This document shows, one piece after another, positions 7,606 to 15,884 of a stretch of DNA of 64,000 nucleotides (position 1 is its first letter; the number at the start of each line of letters is the position of its first letter). Both the position numbers and the translations under genes were made by a program. The notes under the pieces are model-generated. The model was not told the origin of the DNA and did not search any database. It saw nothing but the letters and a program-made list of their open reading frames with translations. Origin of the DNA: Pediococcus claussenii ATCC BAA-344 (lineage in GTDB: Bacteria; Bacillota; Bacilli; Lactobacillales; Lactobacillaceae); contig NC_016605.1 in NCBI RefSeq assembly GCF_000237995.1, positions 744,001 to 808,000 on the forward strand, read 5' to 3'.

Positions 7606-9357
7606 ATGACAACTAAAATCGAAGCAAGTGTTGCAATGCTTAAGGTAATTGAATCATGGGGAGTAAACCATATTTATGGTTATCCAGGTGGATCAATTAA
7701 TTCCACAATGAAAGCATTAGAGGAAGAGCAAGAAAATCTTCAATATATTCAAGTTCGACATGAACAAGTTGGCGCATTAGCAGCGGCAGCAGATGCTAAG
7801 CTAACAGGAAAAATTGGAGTTTGTTTTGGTTCAGCGGGCCCTGGGGCTGTTAATTTGTTAAATGGATTGTATGATGCTAGAGAAGATAAAGCTCCAGTAT
7901 TAGCAATTGTTGGACAAGTTCCACATACTAGAATGAATTATGACTTTTTCCAAGAATTTAATGAAGCACCTATTTTTGATGATGTTTCTGTTTATAATCG
8001 AACTATCATGACTCCAGAAAGTCTACCATACATTATTGATAAAGCTATTCGAATGGCTTATAAAGAAAACGGAGTCGCAGTTGTTGTGATTCCTAACGAT
8101 TTTGGTTATGTAGAAATTCCAGATTCAAAATATTCGACAGAAAAAACAAGAAACCAAGCACCAATTTTGCCATCTCCTGATCCTGAACTTGTTTCAGAAG
8201 CTTGGGATATGTTAAAAAATGCAAAGTATCCTGTTATTCACTTGGGACAGGGTGCTCGTGGTGCTACTGAGGTTTATGAAGAAATTTCTGAAAAACTACA
8301 AATCCCGATTGTTATTACTGGATTGGCAAAGGGTGTTATTCCCGACGATTTTGAGGGAAACATGGGTCCGTTCTACAGAGCTTCCTCCAAGGTTTCTGAT
8401 GAATTAATAAAAAAGGCCGATGTACTTCTCTCGATTGGAGCTGATTTTCCTTTTGCTGGCGCAGTATTTAGCGATCGTCCGTTGAAGTATATTCAAGTTG
8501 ATATTGATCAGGCTAAATTTGGACGCCATCATTCACTAGACTTAGGAATTTGGTCTGATGCAAAATTATTTGGACAAAAGCTATTGGAAGTCAGTGATTT
8601 AGTGGAGGCTCGTCCATTTTATAAAGCTGCTTTGGAAGCACAAAAAGATTGGAGAGCTTACTTGCAGAAAATGATGGATCGTACGGAAGAGCCGTTAGAA
8701 TATGAGCAAGTATACAAAGAAATCAATCGAATTGCTGATGATGATGCTGTATTCTCGCTTGATGTAGGTGATAATACAATTAATAGTTTTAGATTCCTAG
8801 ACATGAATCCTAAACAAAAAATTCTTACATCTGCATTATTTGCAACAAGGGGATGTGGTATTCCAGGTGCAATGGCTGCATCACTGAGTTATCCAGGGCG
8901 ACAAGCCTTTAATATAGCTGGTGATGGTGCGTTTTCAATGGTTATGCAGGATATTATTACAGAAAAACGTTACAATTTGCCGATTATCAATATCGTTACT
9001 TCAAATCGCCATCTTAGTTTCATTAGATCTGAACAGGATGACGTGCCTCAAAATGAGTTTGGTGTTGATTTAACTGATGCTGATTATGCTAAAATTGCCG
9101 AAGGAATGGGAATCAAAGGAATTAAGGTTGATAAATTTAGTGATTTGCATAAGGCGTTTGATGAAGCTGTTACGGAGTACAAAGCAGGACGTCCTGTATT
9201 AATTGATTGCAACATTACCGATAAACGCGGGATCCCAGTGGAACTTGATTTGAATACTGATGGTTCAATTTATGAAGATCCTAAGTTCCTTGCAACTTAT
9301 GATGCGAGTGAATTAAAACCTTTTGATGAGTATTTAGCAGAATATTCTGCAGATTAA
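7606..9357 (+). CDS. pox: Pyruvate oxidase (acetyl-phosphate and H2O2 forming)
   Basis: A 583-residue thiamine-diphosphate/FAD enzyme of the pyruvate oxidase (SpxB/Pox) type. It converts pyruvate, phosphate and O2 to acetyl-phosphate, CO2 and H2O2. The N-terminal VRHEQVGALAAAAD carries the ThDP-activating glutamate, GVCFGSAGPGAVNLLNGLYD is the Pox signature, and GDGAFSMVMQDI (from about residue 439) with a downstream Asn is the ThDP/Mg motif. A TTG at 7585 is in frame, but AGGAGG at 7590-7595 sets the ATG at 7606 as start. The gene stands alone behind its own promoter and cre site. Acetolactate synthase is the main alternative, but the N-terminal similarity favours Pox. Confidence 0.94.
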   Translation: MTTKIEASVAMLKVIESWGVNHIYGYPGGSINSTMKALEEEQENLQYIQVRHEQVGALAAAADAKLTGKIGVCFGSAGPGAVNLLNGLYDAREDKAPVLAIVGQVPHTRMNYDFFQEFNEAPIFDDVSVYNRTIMTPESLPYIIDKAIRMAYKENGVAVVVIPNDFGYVEIPDSKYSTEKTRNQAPILPSPDPELVSEAWDMLKNAKYPVIHLGQGARGATEVYEEISEKLQIPIVITGLAKGVIPDDFEGNMGPFYRASSKVSDELIKKADVLLSIGADFPFAGAVFSDRPLKYIQVDIDQAKFGRHHSLDLGIWSDAKLFGQKLLEVSDLVEARPFYKAALEAQKDWRAYLQKMMDRTEEPLEYEQVYKEINRIADDDAVFSLDVGDNTINSFRFLDMNPKQKILTSALFATRGCGIPGAMAASLSYPGRQAFNIAGDGAFSMVMQDIITEKRYNLPIINIVTSNRHLSFIRSEQDDVPQNEFGVDLTDADYAKIAEGMGIKGIKVDKFSDLHKAFDEAVTEYKAGRPVLIDCNITDKRGIPVELDLNTDGSIYEDPKFLATYDASELKPFDEYLAEYSAD

Positions 9358-9371
9358 AAATATGTAAAATT

Positions 9372-9477
9372 AAAAAGCGGAACAGATGTCAAAAGCATGA
9401 AATTGTTAGAAGTATTGATGATTTTCGATATTATCGTCATTACTAATACAATGTGCAAGACGCAAGTTCCGTTTTTT
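9372..9477 (+). ncRNA. Long structured 3' element of pox (terminator or small RNA)
   Basis: A 12-bp basal stem (AAAAAGCGGAAC with GTTCCGTTTTTT, one wobble) encloses a second stem in which GCAT and ATTGT pair with ACAAT and GC, continued by a partly paired Ga-rich/TCGTCATTACTAAT helix. The whole 106-nt element ends in a T-run and follows the pox stop by 14 nt. It should terminate pox; its size and double stem are more than a simple terminator needs, so a stable 3'UTR-derived RNA is possible. No known RNA family is recognised. Confidence 0.5.
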
Positions 9478-9505
9478 AACTACTTTACATTCTAAAAAAG
9501 TGAAT

Positions 9506-9539
9506 AAAAAAACTGCAACCAAGCATAAGCTTATTGCAG
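9506..9539 (-). terminator. Intrinsic terminator of pepQ
   Basis: On the minus strand CTGCAATAAGC pairs with GCTTGGTTGCAG (one mismatch), followed by a run of seven T. Confidence 0.85.
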
Positions 9540-9542
9540 TGT

Positions 9543-9569
9543 CAGTTAGCATTGTGTTAATGCTAACTG
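9543..9569. repeat. Perfect 11-bp inverted repeat at the pepQ 3' end
   Basis: CAGTTAGCATT and AATGCTAACTG flank a 5-nt loop, 5 bp from the pepQ stop codon and just upstream (minus sense) of the T-run terminator. No T-run is directly attached, so it may stabilise the mRNA end rather than terminate. Confidence 0.7.
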
Positions 9570-9574
9570 ATGTT

Positions 9575-10669
9575 TTACATATATTGAAGTTCTTTTGAAG
9601 TGTGTGTGAACGGTTTGCAACCATCTTTTGTGATATGCACACAATCTTCAATTCGGACCCCGGCAACTTCAGGAATATAGATACCTGGTTCAATAGAGAA
9701 GCACATGCCTTCTTGAAGAACCATGTTATTACCTTCCATGATTGATGGAAATTCATGCTCGCCCATTCCCATACCATGACCTAAACGGTGAATAAAGTAT
9801 TCACCATAGCCAGCTTTGGTAATAATATCACGAGCAATCTTATCAAGTGAGGCAGCCGTAATACCTGGTTTGGCAGCTGCTTGTGCGGTTAACTGTGCTT
9901 CTAGACAAACTTTATAGATATCTGCTTGTTTATCATTTAAAGCACCTAATGCTACAGTCCTAGATGCGTCACTGATGTATCCTTCATGAACAGTACCAAG
10001 ATCAAATAAAATTAATTCGTTGTTTTGAATTTTGGTTGCTCCTGTTGCCCCATGTGGTTCGGCAGCGTGCGCGCCAGCCTGTATAAGGGTATCGAAACTC
10101 ATGTTCATAACACCGCGCTTTTTGAGAGCATATTCAAGTTCAGCAGCAACATCGGCTTCAGATTTACCCGCTTGAATGGCCTTGAAACCAACTTCAAACG
10201 CATAGTCTGCTTCTCTGCCTGCTGCATCTAATTTAGCAATTTCATCATTGGTTTTAATCAAACGTAGTTGTTGAATTAATGGGGTAAGATCACTAGTAAA
10301 TGTAGCGTCAGGAAACTGCCCTCTGATTAATTCAAATCTATCAACAGTGAGGTTGTCTTTTTCGATTCCCCACTTCACGGGGTTAGGATTAATTTGTTTT
10401 ATATGTTCTGCAATTAAAGTAAATGGTTTTTCGTGATCTAAATAACCATAAACAGGGTGATTCCACCCAGTGTCCTTTATTGCTTCAACTTCAAGAGCTG
10501 GGGCAAAAAGAAATGGTTCGTGATCTGGAAAAACAAATAAGGCAAGAACACGTTCGATTGGATCACTGCCGAATCCTGTTAAATAGTGGATACTTTCAAA
10601 ATCACTGATGTATGCAAGGTCAAGATGTTGCTCCGAGACCCATTTTTGAACTTCGTCAAGTTTAGACAT
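9575..10669 (-). CDS. pepQ: Xaa-Pro dipeptidase (prolidase, M24)
   Basis: A 364-residue cytosolic metallopeptidase that cleaves Xaa-Pro dipeptides and completes casein-type peptide use. It has an N-terminal creatinase-like domain and a pita-bread catalytic domain with the five metal ligands in LFDLGTVHEGYISDASRTV (two Asp), HRLGHGMGMGEHEFP (His), EPGIYI (Glu) and AGVRIED (Glu). It is divergent from ccpA with a shared upstream region carrying a cre, the arrangement known from lactobacilli in which CcpA influences pepQ. Two hairpins follow its stop. Confidence 0.96.
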   Translation of the reverse strand: MSKLDEVQKWVSEQHLDLAYISDFESIHYLTGFGSDPIERVLALFVFPDHEPFLFAPALEVEAIKDTGWNHPVYGYLDHEKPFTLIAEHIKQINPNPVKWGIEKDNLTVDRFELIRGQFPDATFTSDLTPLIQQLRLIKTNDEIAKLDAAGREADYAFEVGFKAIQAGKSEADVAAELEYALKKRGVMNMSFDTLIQAGAHAAEPHGATGATKIQNNELILFDLGTVHEGYISDASRTVALGALNDKQADIYKVCLEAQLTAQAAAKPGITAASLDKIARDIITKAGYGEYFIHRLGHGMGMGEHEFPSIMEGNNMVLQEGMCFSIEPGIYIPEVAGVRIEDCVHITKDGCKPFTHTSKELQYM

Positions 10670-10700
10670 TAAATCGCTTCCCTTTCAGTTTAGTGTCTAA

Positions 10701-10709
10701 ATTATAGCA
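10701..10709 (-). promoter_or_regulatory. Extended -10 of pepQ
   Basis: On the minus strand TGCTATAAT is an extended -10, about 30 bp upstream of the pepQ ATG. No good -35 hexamer is visible, which is common with extended -10 promoters. Confidence 0.6.
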
Positions 10710-10757
10710 CACAAGTTTGCTAATTTTTTGGAAGGGGTTGCAACATATTCTAAAATT

Positions 10758-10771
10758 TGTTAACGTATTCA
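10758..10771 (+). promoter_or_regulatory. cre site between pepQ and ccpA
   Basis: TGTTAACGTATTCA matches the cre consensus with one mismatch. It lies about 57 bp before the ccpA ATG and about 52 bp upstream of the pepQ -10, so it fits autorepression of ccpA and possible activation of pepQ. Confidence 0.65.
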
Positions 10772-10827
10772 TTAGTCTGAAAACTTTATGAAAACAAATA
10801 ATATCAATTATAAAGAGGTATTTTAAA

Positions 10828-11829
10828 ATGGAAAAACAAACTATAACAATATACGATGTAGCGCGTGAAGCTGGTGTTTCAATGGCTACAGTTTCTCGAG
10901 TTGTCAATGGAAATCCAAACGTTAAACCTGATACAAGACAAAAAGTAAATGAAGTGATTGAGCGTTTAGATTATCATCCAAACGCTGTAGCTCGGGGGCT
11001 TGCTAGTAAAAAATCAACAACAATTGGTGTAATTCTACCCGATATTACAAATCCTTTTTTTGCGTCACTAGCTCGAGGAATTGATGATATTGCTGAAATG
11101 TACAAATATAATATAATTTTGGAAAATTCCGATGAAAATGTTAATCGGAAACTTGAAGTTTTTGAAAATCTCCTTACCAAACAAGTAGATGGGGTTATCT
11201 ACATGGGAAATGTCATTGACGATCGCTTGCGGGAAGCATTTAAAAATTCAAGAACGCCAGTTGTTTTTGCGGGTTCAATTGATGATAAGCAGGCTTTGCC
11301 ATCCGTAAGTATTGATTATAAGATGGCAACAGAAGAATCAGTTGATAAGTTAATTAAGGATGGAAATAAGCACATTGCATTTGTTTCGGGTTCAATTGAA
11401 GAGCCCGTTAACGGTAAATACCGTTTAGAAGGATATAAAAAAGCACTTAAAAAGGGTGACATTACTTACAATAAAAAGTTGGTTTTTGAGACAGATTATA
11501 ATTATGATTCTGGAGTAATGTTGGCTAGTGATATTGCGGCTAGTGATGCAACCGCTGCATTTGTTGGAAATGATTCTTTGGCTGCTGGTTTATTAAACGG
11601 CCTTCAAGACTTGGATGTTAAGGTCCCAGAAGAATTTGAAATTATTTCTAGCAATAATACAGAAATCACTAAAATGATGAGGCCACAATTAAGTTCTGTT
11701 GGGCAACCAATGTACGATACTGGTGCAGTTGCAATGCGATTACTAACAAAATTAATGAATAATGAAGAGATTGAAGAACGTAATATTGTTCTTCCATTCG
11801 ACATGGTATTTCGTCAGTCAACAAAATAA
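10828..11829 (+). CDS. ccpA: Catabolite control protein A (LacI family)
   Basis: A 333-residue LacI/GalR regulator. The HTH and hinge helix are in the first 60 residues (ITIYDVAREAGVSMATVSRV, then NAVARGLASKKS), followed by the periplasmic-binding-like core. It binds cre sites with HPr-Ser46-P and governs carbon catabolite repression. Identification as CcpA rather than another LacI member rests on the N-terminal sequence and on the divergent pepQ neighbour. AGAGG precedes the ATG. Likely targets in this window are the cre sites at 7.57, 10.76 and 50.43 kb. Confidence 0.96.
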   Translation: MEKQTITIYDVAREAGVSMATVSRVVNGNPNVKPDTRQKVNEVIERLDYHPNAVARGLASKKSTTIGVILPDITNPFFASLARGIDDIAEMYKYNIILENSDENVNRKLEVFENLLTKQVDGVIYMGNVIDDRLREAFKNSRTPVVFAGSIDDKQALPSVSIDYKMATEESVDKLIKDGNKHIAFVSGSIEEPVNGKYRLEGYKKALKKGDITYNKKLVFETDYNYDSGVMLASDIAASDATAAFVGNDSLAAGLLNGLQDLDVKVPEEFEIISSNNTEITKMMRPQLSSVGQPMYDTGAVAMRLLTKLMNNEEIEERNIVLPFDMVFRQSTK

Positions 11830-11873
11830 ACAAAAAGGATTTGGAATCTTTAATTTCCAAATCCTTTTTGTTT
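11828..11873. terminator. Bidirectional terminator, ccpA / glpF
   Basis: A perfect 19-bp stem with an 8-nt loop and A/T tails on both strands. It begins inside the ccpA stop codon and overlaps the glpF stop codon at 11872-11874, so the two converging genes share it. Confidence 0.93.
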
Positions 11874-12603
11874 ATTTGAATACTGATGTGTAAAGAACTA
11901 AGGCACAAATACTAGCTAAAATTGGTGCTACAACAGGAACTAAAGCATAATGCCAATGTGAGTCTTCCTTGTGTTTAATTGGAAGTAACGCATGAATAAT
12001 ACGTGGCCCTAAATCACGTGCTGGATTCAATGCGGGGCCAGTTGGACCACCGAGAGAAGCAACTAACGTCATAACCAAGAGCCCAAGGGCAATAAAAACT
12101 GTTGCAGGACTATTTTTAAAGTATGGGGCACTGGTAAATGCAATTGCTCCGAAGAAAAGAATGAACGAACCAACAAATTCGTTTATAAAACCATTGAGAT
12201 GACTTTTTGAAGCATCAATTGTACTGAACGTTCCTAAGATAGCTTCAGGATTTGTTGTCTGATCATAATGAGGTTTGTATGCCCAGTAAACGACTAATTG
12301 CCCAACCATTGCGCCAGACAACTGTGCAAGAATAAAAGGTAACACCTGCGACCAAGGAAACTTTCCGACAACGGCTAACCCGATTGTAAATGCTGGATTA
12401 ATTTGAGAGCCTGAAATAGTTCCAAACATGAGAGATGGAACCATTACACCACACCCATAGCCAAGAGCAATTAACAGCCAGTCACTACCATTTCCTTTTG
12501 TTCCTTTAAGCTCAACGTTGGCAACAGAACCGTTACCTAAAATAACTAAAATTGCGGTACCAATAAATTCAGCCACTAATTTGGCTTGAAAACTATAGTC
12601 CAT
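11872..12603 (-). CDS. glpF: Glycerol facilitator / aquaporin (MIP family)
   Basis: A 243-residue MIP channel with six membrane helices and both half-helix motifs, SGSQINPAFTIG and GPALNPARDLGPR. The aspartate after the second NPAR marks an aquaglyceroporin, so glycerol (and possibly dihydroxyacetone or lactate) uptake is likely. AAGGAG precedes the ATG. It is monocistronic with a shared terminator at its 3' end. No glycerol kinase or dehydrogenase is in the window, so the pathway partner is unknown. Confidence 0.92.
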   Translation of the reverse strand: MDYSFQAKLVAEFIGTAILVILGNGSVANVELKGTKGNGSDWLLIALGYGCGVMVPSLMFGTISGSQINPAFTIGLAVVGKFPWSQVLPFILAQLSGAMVGQLVVYWAYKPHYDQTTNPEAILGTFSTIDASKSHLNGFINEFVGSFILFFGAIAFTSAPYFKNSPATVFIALGLLVMTLVASLGGPTGPALNPARDLGPRIIHALLPIKHKEDSHWHYALVPVVAPILASICALVLYTSVFK

Positions 12604-12752
12604 GAAAAAAGCTCCTTAAATTATGTATTATTACTTTGAACGCAACATTATTGAGTATACCCTACTAGCCATTAATCTTTCCACTTTTTTATTAAAAAAA
12701 GATTCGTGATAGAATTGGTGTATACAATATATAATGCGAAGGAGATAAAAAA

Positions 12753-13565
12753 ATCGAAAATTCTAGAGTCGAGACGCGAAATGAAAAAAATAAAGAAATA
12801 ACCAATAAACCTAAGTTAAAGAACTATTTTTGGTTAAAGTTTTTTGTTGCAATTAGTGGGGTAATTTTGATGATCACGATGATACTTAATTTAACAGTCT
12901 TTAATGAAAATTATATGACGAAACAAATTCAACATTCAGACGTGGCAAGCCAAATAAATCAAAATATAGACCAACAAACCTCAAAGCTAGGTTTACAAAA
13001 TACTAATTTAGTTGGAAGTGATTTGATTAATCAGGTATTAAAAAACATGGTTCATCAATTTTATCAGGGAGAGACAGTTCAAGTTGATAATAACTTGGTA
13101 ACTAATCAGGTTGAACAAAGTTTAGGTAGCAATACTGGAATCCTTCAGCAAGGAATAACAGGGATGGTTGTTTCAGGCGTAGTTCAGGCGATTAATACTC
13201 AGATTAATTCCGAAAAAATTTCAAGCTATTCTAAAACTATGAGTGATACTAGGAGGATTAATAGCTTTACGGAAACGGCCGCTTTTATCTTGTTAGCCGT
13301 CTGTATGATCTTAGCTTTAATAAAGAAGGCCTTGTTTCGTATTAGTGGAGTGGGAGCAATTTTTTCTGGATTGCTAGGAGCAATTTTATTTGGGTTTGCA
13401 TATGTTGGCGATATTCCGGCAAAGCTGATAACTAATAATTCAGTAGCAGTTCAGATTGGAAACCAAGTTGTTAAAGATATAACATCAACCGGATTCTTGG
13501 TAGCAGTAATTACTGCAGTTACAGGAATTTTATTGTACGGTATTGGTAGATTTATTAAGATCTAA
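12753..13565 (+). CDS. Membrane protein of unknown function, probable AUC start
   Basis: I do not recognise this family. The frame is open well upstream of its first TTG/ATG pair (12867-12872), and starting there would cut the first membrane helix in half. AAGGAG at 12739-12744 lies 8 nt before an in-frame ATC (12753); no ATG, GTG or TTG occurs between. From ATC the protein has 270 residues: a charged N-tail, one helix (WLKFFVAISGVILMIT and on), a Gln/Asn-rich extracytoplasmic stretch of about 120 residues, then three helices at the C-terminus. TATAAT at 12730-12735 may be its -10. Terminator signals are absent; HTH-SPFH genes follow. Confidence 0.7.
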   Translation: MENSRVETRNEKNKEITNKPKLKNYFWLKFFVAISGVILMITMILNLTVFNENYMTKQIQHSDVASQINQNIDQQTSKLGLQNTNLVGSDLINQVLKNMVHQFYQGETVQVDNNLVTNQVEQSLGSNTGILQQGITGMVVSGVVQAINTQINSEKISSYSKTMSDTRRINSFTETAAFILLAVCMILALIKKALFRISGVGAIFSGLLGAILFGFAYVGDIPAKLITNNSVAVQIGNQVVKDITSTGFLVAVITAVTGILLYGIGRFIKI

Positions 13566-13566
13566 A

Positions 13567-13595
13567 TTGATTTATTTAACGATAAAAGCTATAAT
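13567..13595 (+). promoter_or_regulatory. Promoter of the HTH-SPFH unit
   Basis: TTGATT (13567-13572), a 17-bp spacer and TATAAT (13590-13595). It begins directly behind the stop of the preceding membrane protein gene. Confidence 0.75.
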
Positions 13596-13596
13596 A

Positions 13597-13612
13597 TTAA
13601 CGTAGTCGTTAA
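13597..13612 (+). promoter_or_regulatory. Palindromic operator candidate at the HTH-SPFH start point
   Basis: TTAACG-tagt-CGTTAA is a perfect 6-bp inverted repeat, 1 bp after the -10 and spanning the predicted +1. This is a classic repressor position. The next gene encodes a helix-turn-helix protein, so autoregulation is a simple hypothesis. Confidence 0.55.
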
Positions 13613-13629
13613 TGGGAAGGAGCGTTATA

Positions 13630-14148
13630 TTGGATAGTCAAAAAGATTATTTGCGTAAAAATCCGTTAAAGATTGATTTACGGGACTTGCCACTGTTTTC
13701 TGCCAGAGAAGCATCTCTTAAGTTAGGGAAAAGTCCTTCCTATATAAGACAGCTCTATAATAATTATCCCGAAAAATTATTACAGGGTACAGTTGCAAAG
13801 ATTGGGAATGTTCTTGTTATTACGCAGGAAGGGGTGGACTATCTTGCGGAGAATGGTGTTAAAGAGGCTGTTCCGGACGAAGTTAACGGGTACTTAACGG
13901 AAGAACTTATAGGGGCTTATTTTGCGATTAAGAATCGTAAAATGCAGGGTGACTTACGATTAATGGGAATACCTTATTCGTATACTGTTGTTGCAAATGA
14001 AGCTATGCCATTGGAGGATGACGATTTTATGTATGTACAAATCAGAAAGATAAATGGCAGTGAATTACTTGTGGCAATTGTTAATCACTCAGAAGTATCG
14101 GAGGAACAATTGGTTAGGCCACGGTTTATAGAAAAGGATGGTGAGTAA
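13630..14148 (+). CDS. Helix-turn-helix protein of unknown function
   Basis: A 172-residue soluble protein. Residues about 22-70 look like an excisionase/MerR-type winged HTH (FSAREASLKLGKSPSYIRQLY, then a wing KIGNVLVITQEGVDYL); the C-terminal 90 residues are of unknown fold. The ATG at 13612 is not the start: AAGGAG (13617-13622) lies behind it and points to the TTG at 13630, giving LDSQKDYLRK. Its 3' end abuts or overlaps the SPFH gene (ATG at 14150, alternative 14138), so the two are co-transcribed and probably act together. It could be a DNA-binding autoregulator or a phage-derived adaptor; I cannot name a function. Confidence 0.72.
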   Translation: MDSQKDYLRKNPLKIDLRDLPLFSAREASLKLGKSPSYIRQLYNNYPEKLLQGTVAKIGNVLVITQEGVDYLAENGVKEAVPDEVNGYLTEELIGAYFAIKNRKMQGDLRLMGIPYSYTVVANEAMPLEDDDFMYVQIRKINGSELLVAIVNHSEVSEEQLVRPRFIEKDGE

Positions 14149-14149
14149 G

Positions 14150-15028
14150 ATGGGGATAACATTAACTATAATTTTAGTTGTACTGCTGATTTTGATAATT
14201 TATATTCTTTTTCGATCTTTTGTAATTGTTCATTCTGGTGAAGTTAAGCTATTAGAGCGCTTTGGAAATTTCGTGCAAACATTGCAACCGGGACTTCATT
14301 TGGTAATACCAATTATCTATGGTGTTAGAGAAACGGTTTCGTTACGTCAGACTCCACTTCAAATACCGCCATTTCAAGTTATTACTAAAGAAAACGCAAC
14401 GGTGGAAATTGATGTTTCTTTGAAATATCATGTTACTGATGTCGAAAAGTATGTCTACAAAAATGAGAACTCTGAGCGGAGTGTTGTGCTAGATTGTCAA
14501 TCCAATCTGCGTGGGATCATTGGAAATAAAGAGTTAAATGAAGTTTTAAATGGGACCGAAACTATTAATACTGATCTGTTTAATAGCATCAAGGATATTA
14601 CAAATGGTTATGGGGTTGCCGTTGATCGTATCAATATTGGACAGTTGAAAGCCAACTCTGAAGTGCAAGCAGCAATGGATAAACTATTGACTGCAAATAG
14701 AAATAAGGAAGCAATGATTACTTCTGCTGAAGGTGATAAGGAATCTATGAAATTAAAGGCCGAAGGAGAAGCAAGTCAGGTAGAAATTGCTGCACGTGCT
14801 GAAGCCAATCGAATTGCCAAGATTGCTCAAGCAAATGCTGACAGGATTAAATTAGTTAATGGGGCGGTTAAAGAAAGTGGATTGAATGCGGAAATGATGC
14901 AGTATATCGGACTTCAAACGTTTGGACAATTAGCTAATGGAGTCAATAACACTGTAGTTGTACCAAGTAATATGACAGAACTTGGAAATATTCCGGCAGC
15001 TAAAAAATTATGGGACACTGAAAAATAA
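14150..15028 (+). CDS. SPFH/stomatin-like membrane protein
   Basis: A 292-residue stomatin/prohibitin (SPFH) protein: one N-terminal membrane helix (ITLTIILVVLLILIIYILF), an SPFH domain with the stomatin signature SGEVKLLERFGNFVQTLQPGL, and a coiled-coil rich in Ala/Glu (about residues 180-245). Such proteins form oligomeric membrane scaffolds. NfeD partners and proteases that often accompany them are absent here; the neighbour is an HTH protein instead. An alternative ATG at 14138 overlaps the upstream stop; 14150 is preferred because it begins right before the helix. A strong terminator follows. Confidence 0.88.
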   Translation: MGITLTIILVVLLILIIYILFRSFVIVHSGEVKLLERFGNFVQTLQPGLHLVIPIIYGVRETVSLRQTPLQIPPFQVITKENATVEIDVSLKYHVTDVEKYVYKNENSERSVVLDCQSNLRGIIGNKELNEVLNGTETINTDLFNSIKDITNGYGVAVDRINIGQLKANSEVQAAMDKLLTANRNKEAMITSAEGDKESMKLKAEGEASQVEIAARAEANRIAKIAQANADRIKLVNGAVKESGLNAEMMQYIGLQTFGQLANGVNNTVVVPSNMTELGNIPAAKKLWDTEK

Positions 15029-15074
15029 AAAATAAGAGATTATTGCAATGTTATGCAATAATCTCTTATTTTTT
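15027..15074. terminator. Bidirectional terminator, SPFH gene / hlyIII
   Basis: A perfect 21-bp stem with a 6-nt loop, A-run on the 5' side and T-run on the 3' side, between converging genes. Confidence 0.94.
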
Positions 15075-15092
15075 ATGGAATTGGCTTTGTAT

Positions 15093-15752
15093 TTAGACAA
15101 AGAATAAAATAGAGAAATACATCAAAGCAACACCTATCATTACGATGATATGCCAAATGACGTGGAGGTAGGGAATTCGACGGATACTATAAATAAGGGC
15201 ACCGATTGTAAACACTACTCCGCCTGCAACTAGCAACCAGAAGCCAGTGCTAGTGAGGTTAGAATATAGTGGCTTAAATGCAACGATACATATCCACCCT
15301 AAAACAACGTATAAAAATGTTGCAAAATTACGATATTTGTCCAGCCAGATTGCCTTGTATATAATACCTAGAAGGGCTAATCCCCAAATAATTCCAAAGA
15401 GGGTCCAACCAAAAACGCCTCCGATCGTAACTAGACAATAGGGTGTGTACGTACCTGCAATTAAAAGATAAATACTGGCATGGTCGAAGATTTGAAAGAC
15501 TCGTTTGGCTTTTGTAAAATATAGGCTGTGAAAGAGAGTTGATGAAATAAAGAAAAGCATCATAGACACACCGTATACAGAGTCTGAAACGATTCGAATA
15601 GGATTCCCGGTATTAACTGCGTGTATCACTATAAGCACGAGGGCAGCGATAGACAGACCAAAACCAATGCCATGTGTTATAGCACTTAATATTTCATTTA
15701 AGAGCCGGTGTTTAAATGAAGTTTCTTTATTTTCAGTAAAAAGATTGCCCAT
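15093..15752 (-). CDS. Hemolysin III family membrane protein (PAQR/YqfA)
   Basis: A 219-residue, seven-helix member of the hemolysin III/PAQR superfamily. The conserved metal-site residues appear as STLFHSLYF, FDHASIYLLIAGTYTP and HVIWHIIVM. Bacterial members are linked to membrane homeostasis rather than proven toxins. GGAGG lies 8 nt before the ATG at 15752; the in-frame TTG further upstream would overlap that site. Transcribed alone on the minus strand. Confidence 0.92.
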   Translation of the reverse strand: MGNLFTENKETSFKHRLLNEILSAITHGIGFGLSIAALVLIVIHAVNTGNPIRIVSDSVYGVSMMLFFISSTLFHSLYFTKAKRVFQIFDHASIYLLIAGTYTPYCLVTIGGVFGWTLFGIIWGLALLGIIYKAIWLDKYRNFATFLYVVLGWICIVAFKPLYSNLTSTGFWLLVAGGVVFTIGALIYSIRRIPYLHVIWHIIVMIGVALMYFSILFFV

Positions 15753-15884
15753 TCTTAGAACCTCCAAATATTTATAATAATCATATTATATGCTTTATTT
15801 AAAATTCAGTGAACAAGTGATTCTTATGTTATCATTGAACACAGAAGTACATTTAAAATTATGAATTTAATTAAAGGTGAACAA

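Noticed and set aside
10025-10231. Plus-strand open frame inside pepQ
   Set aside because: Antisense shadow of a well-conserved enzyme.
12781-12801. ATG-started six-codon ORF within the membrane protein 5' region
   Set aside because: It lies in another frame, lacks a ribosome site and is A-rich by chance.
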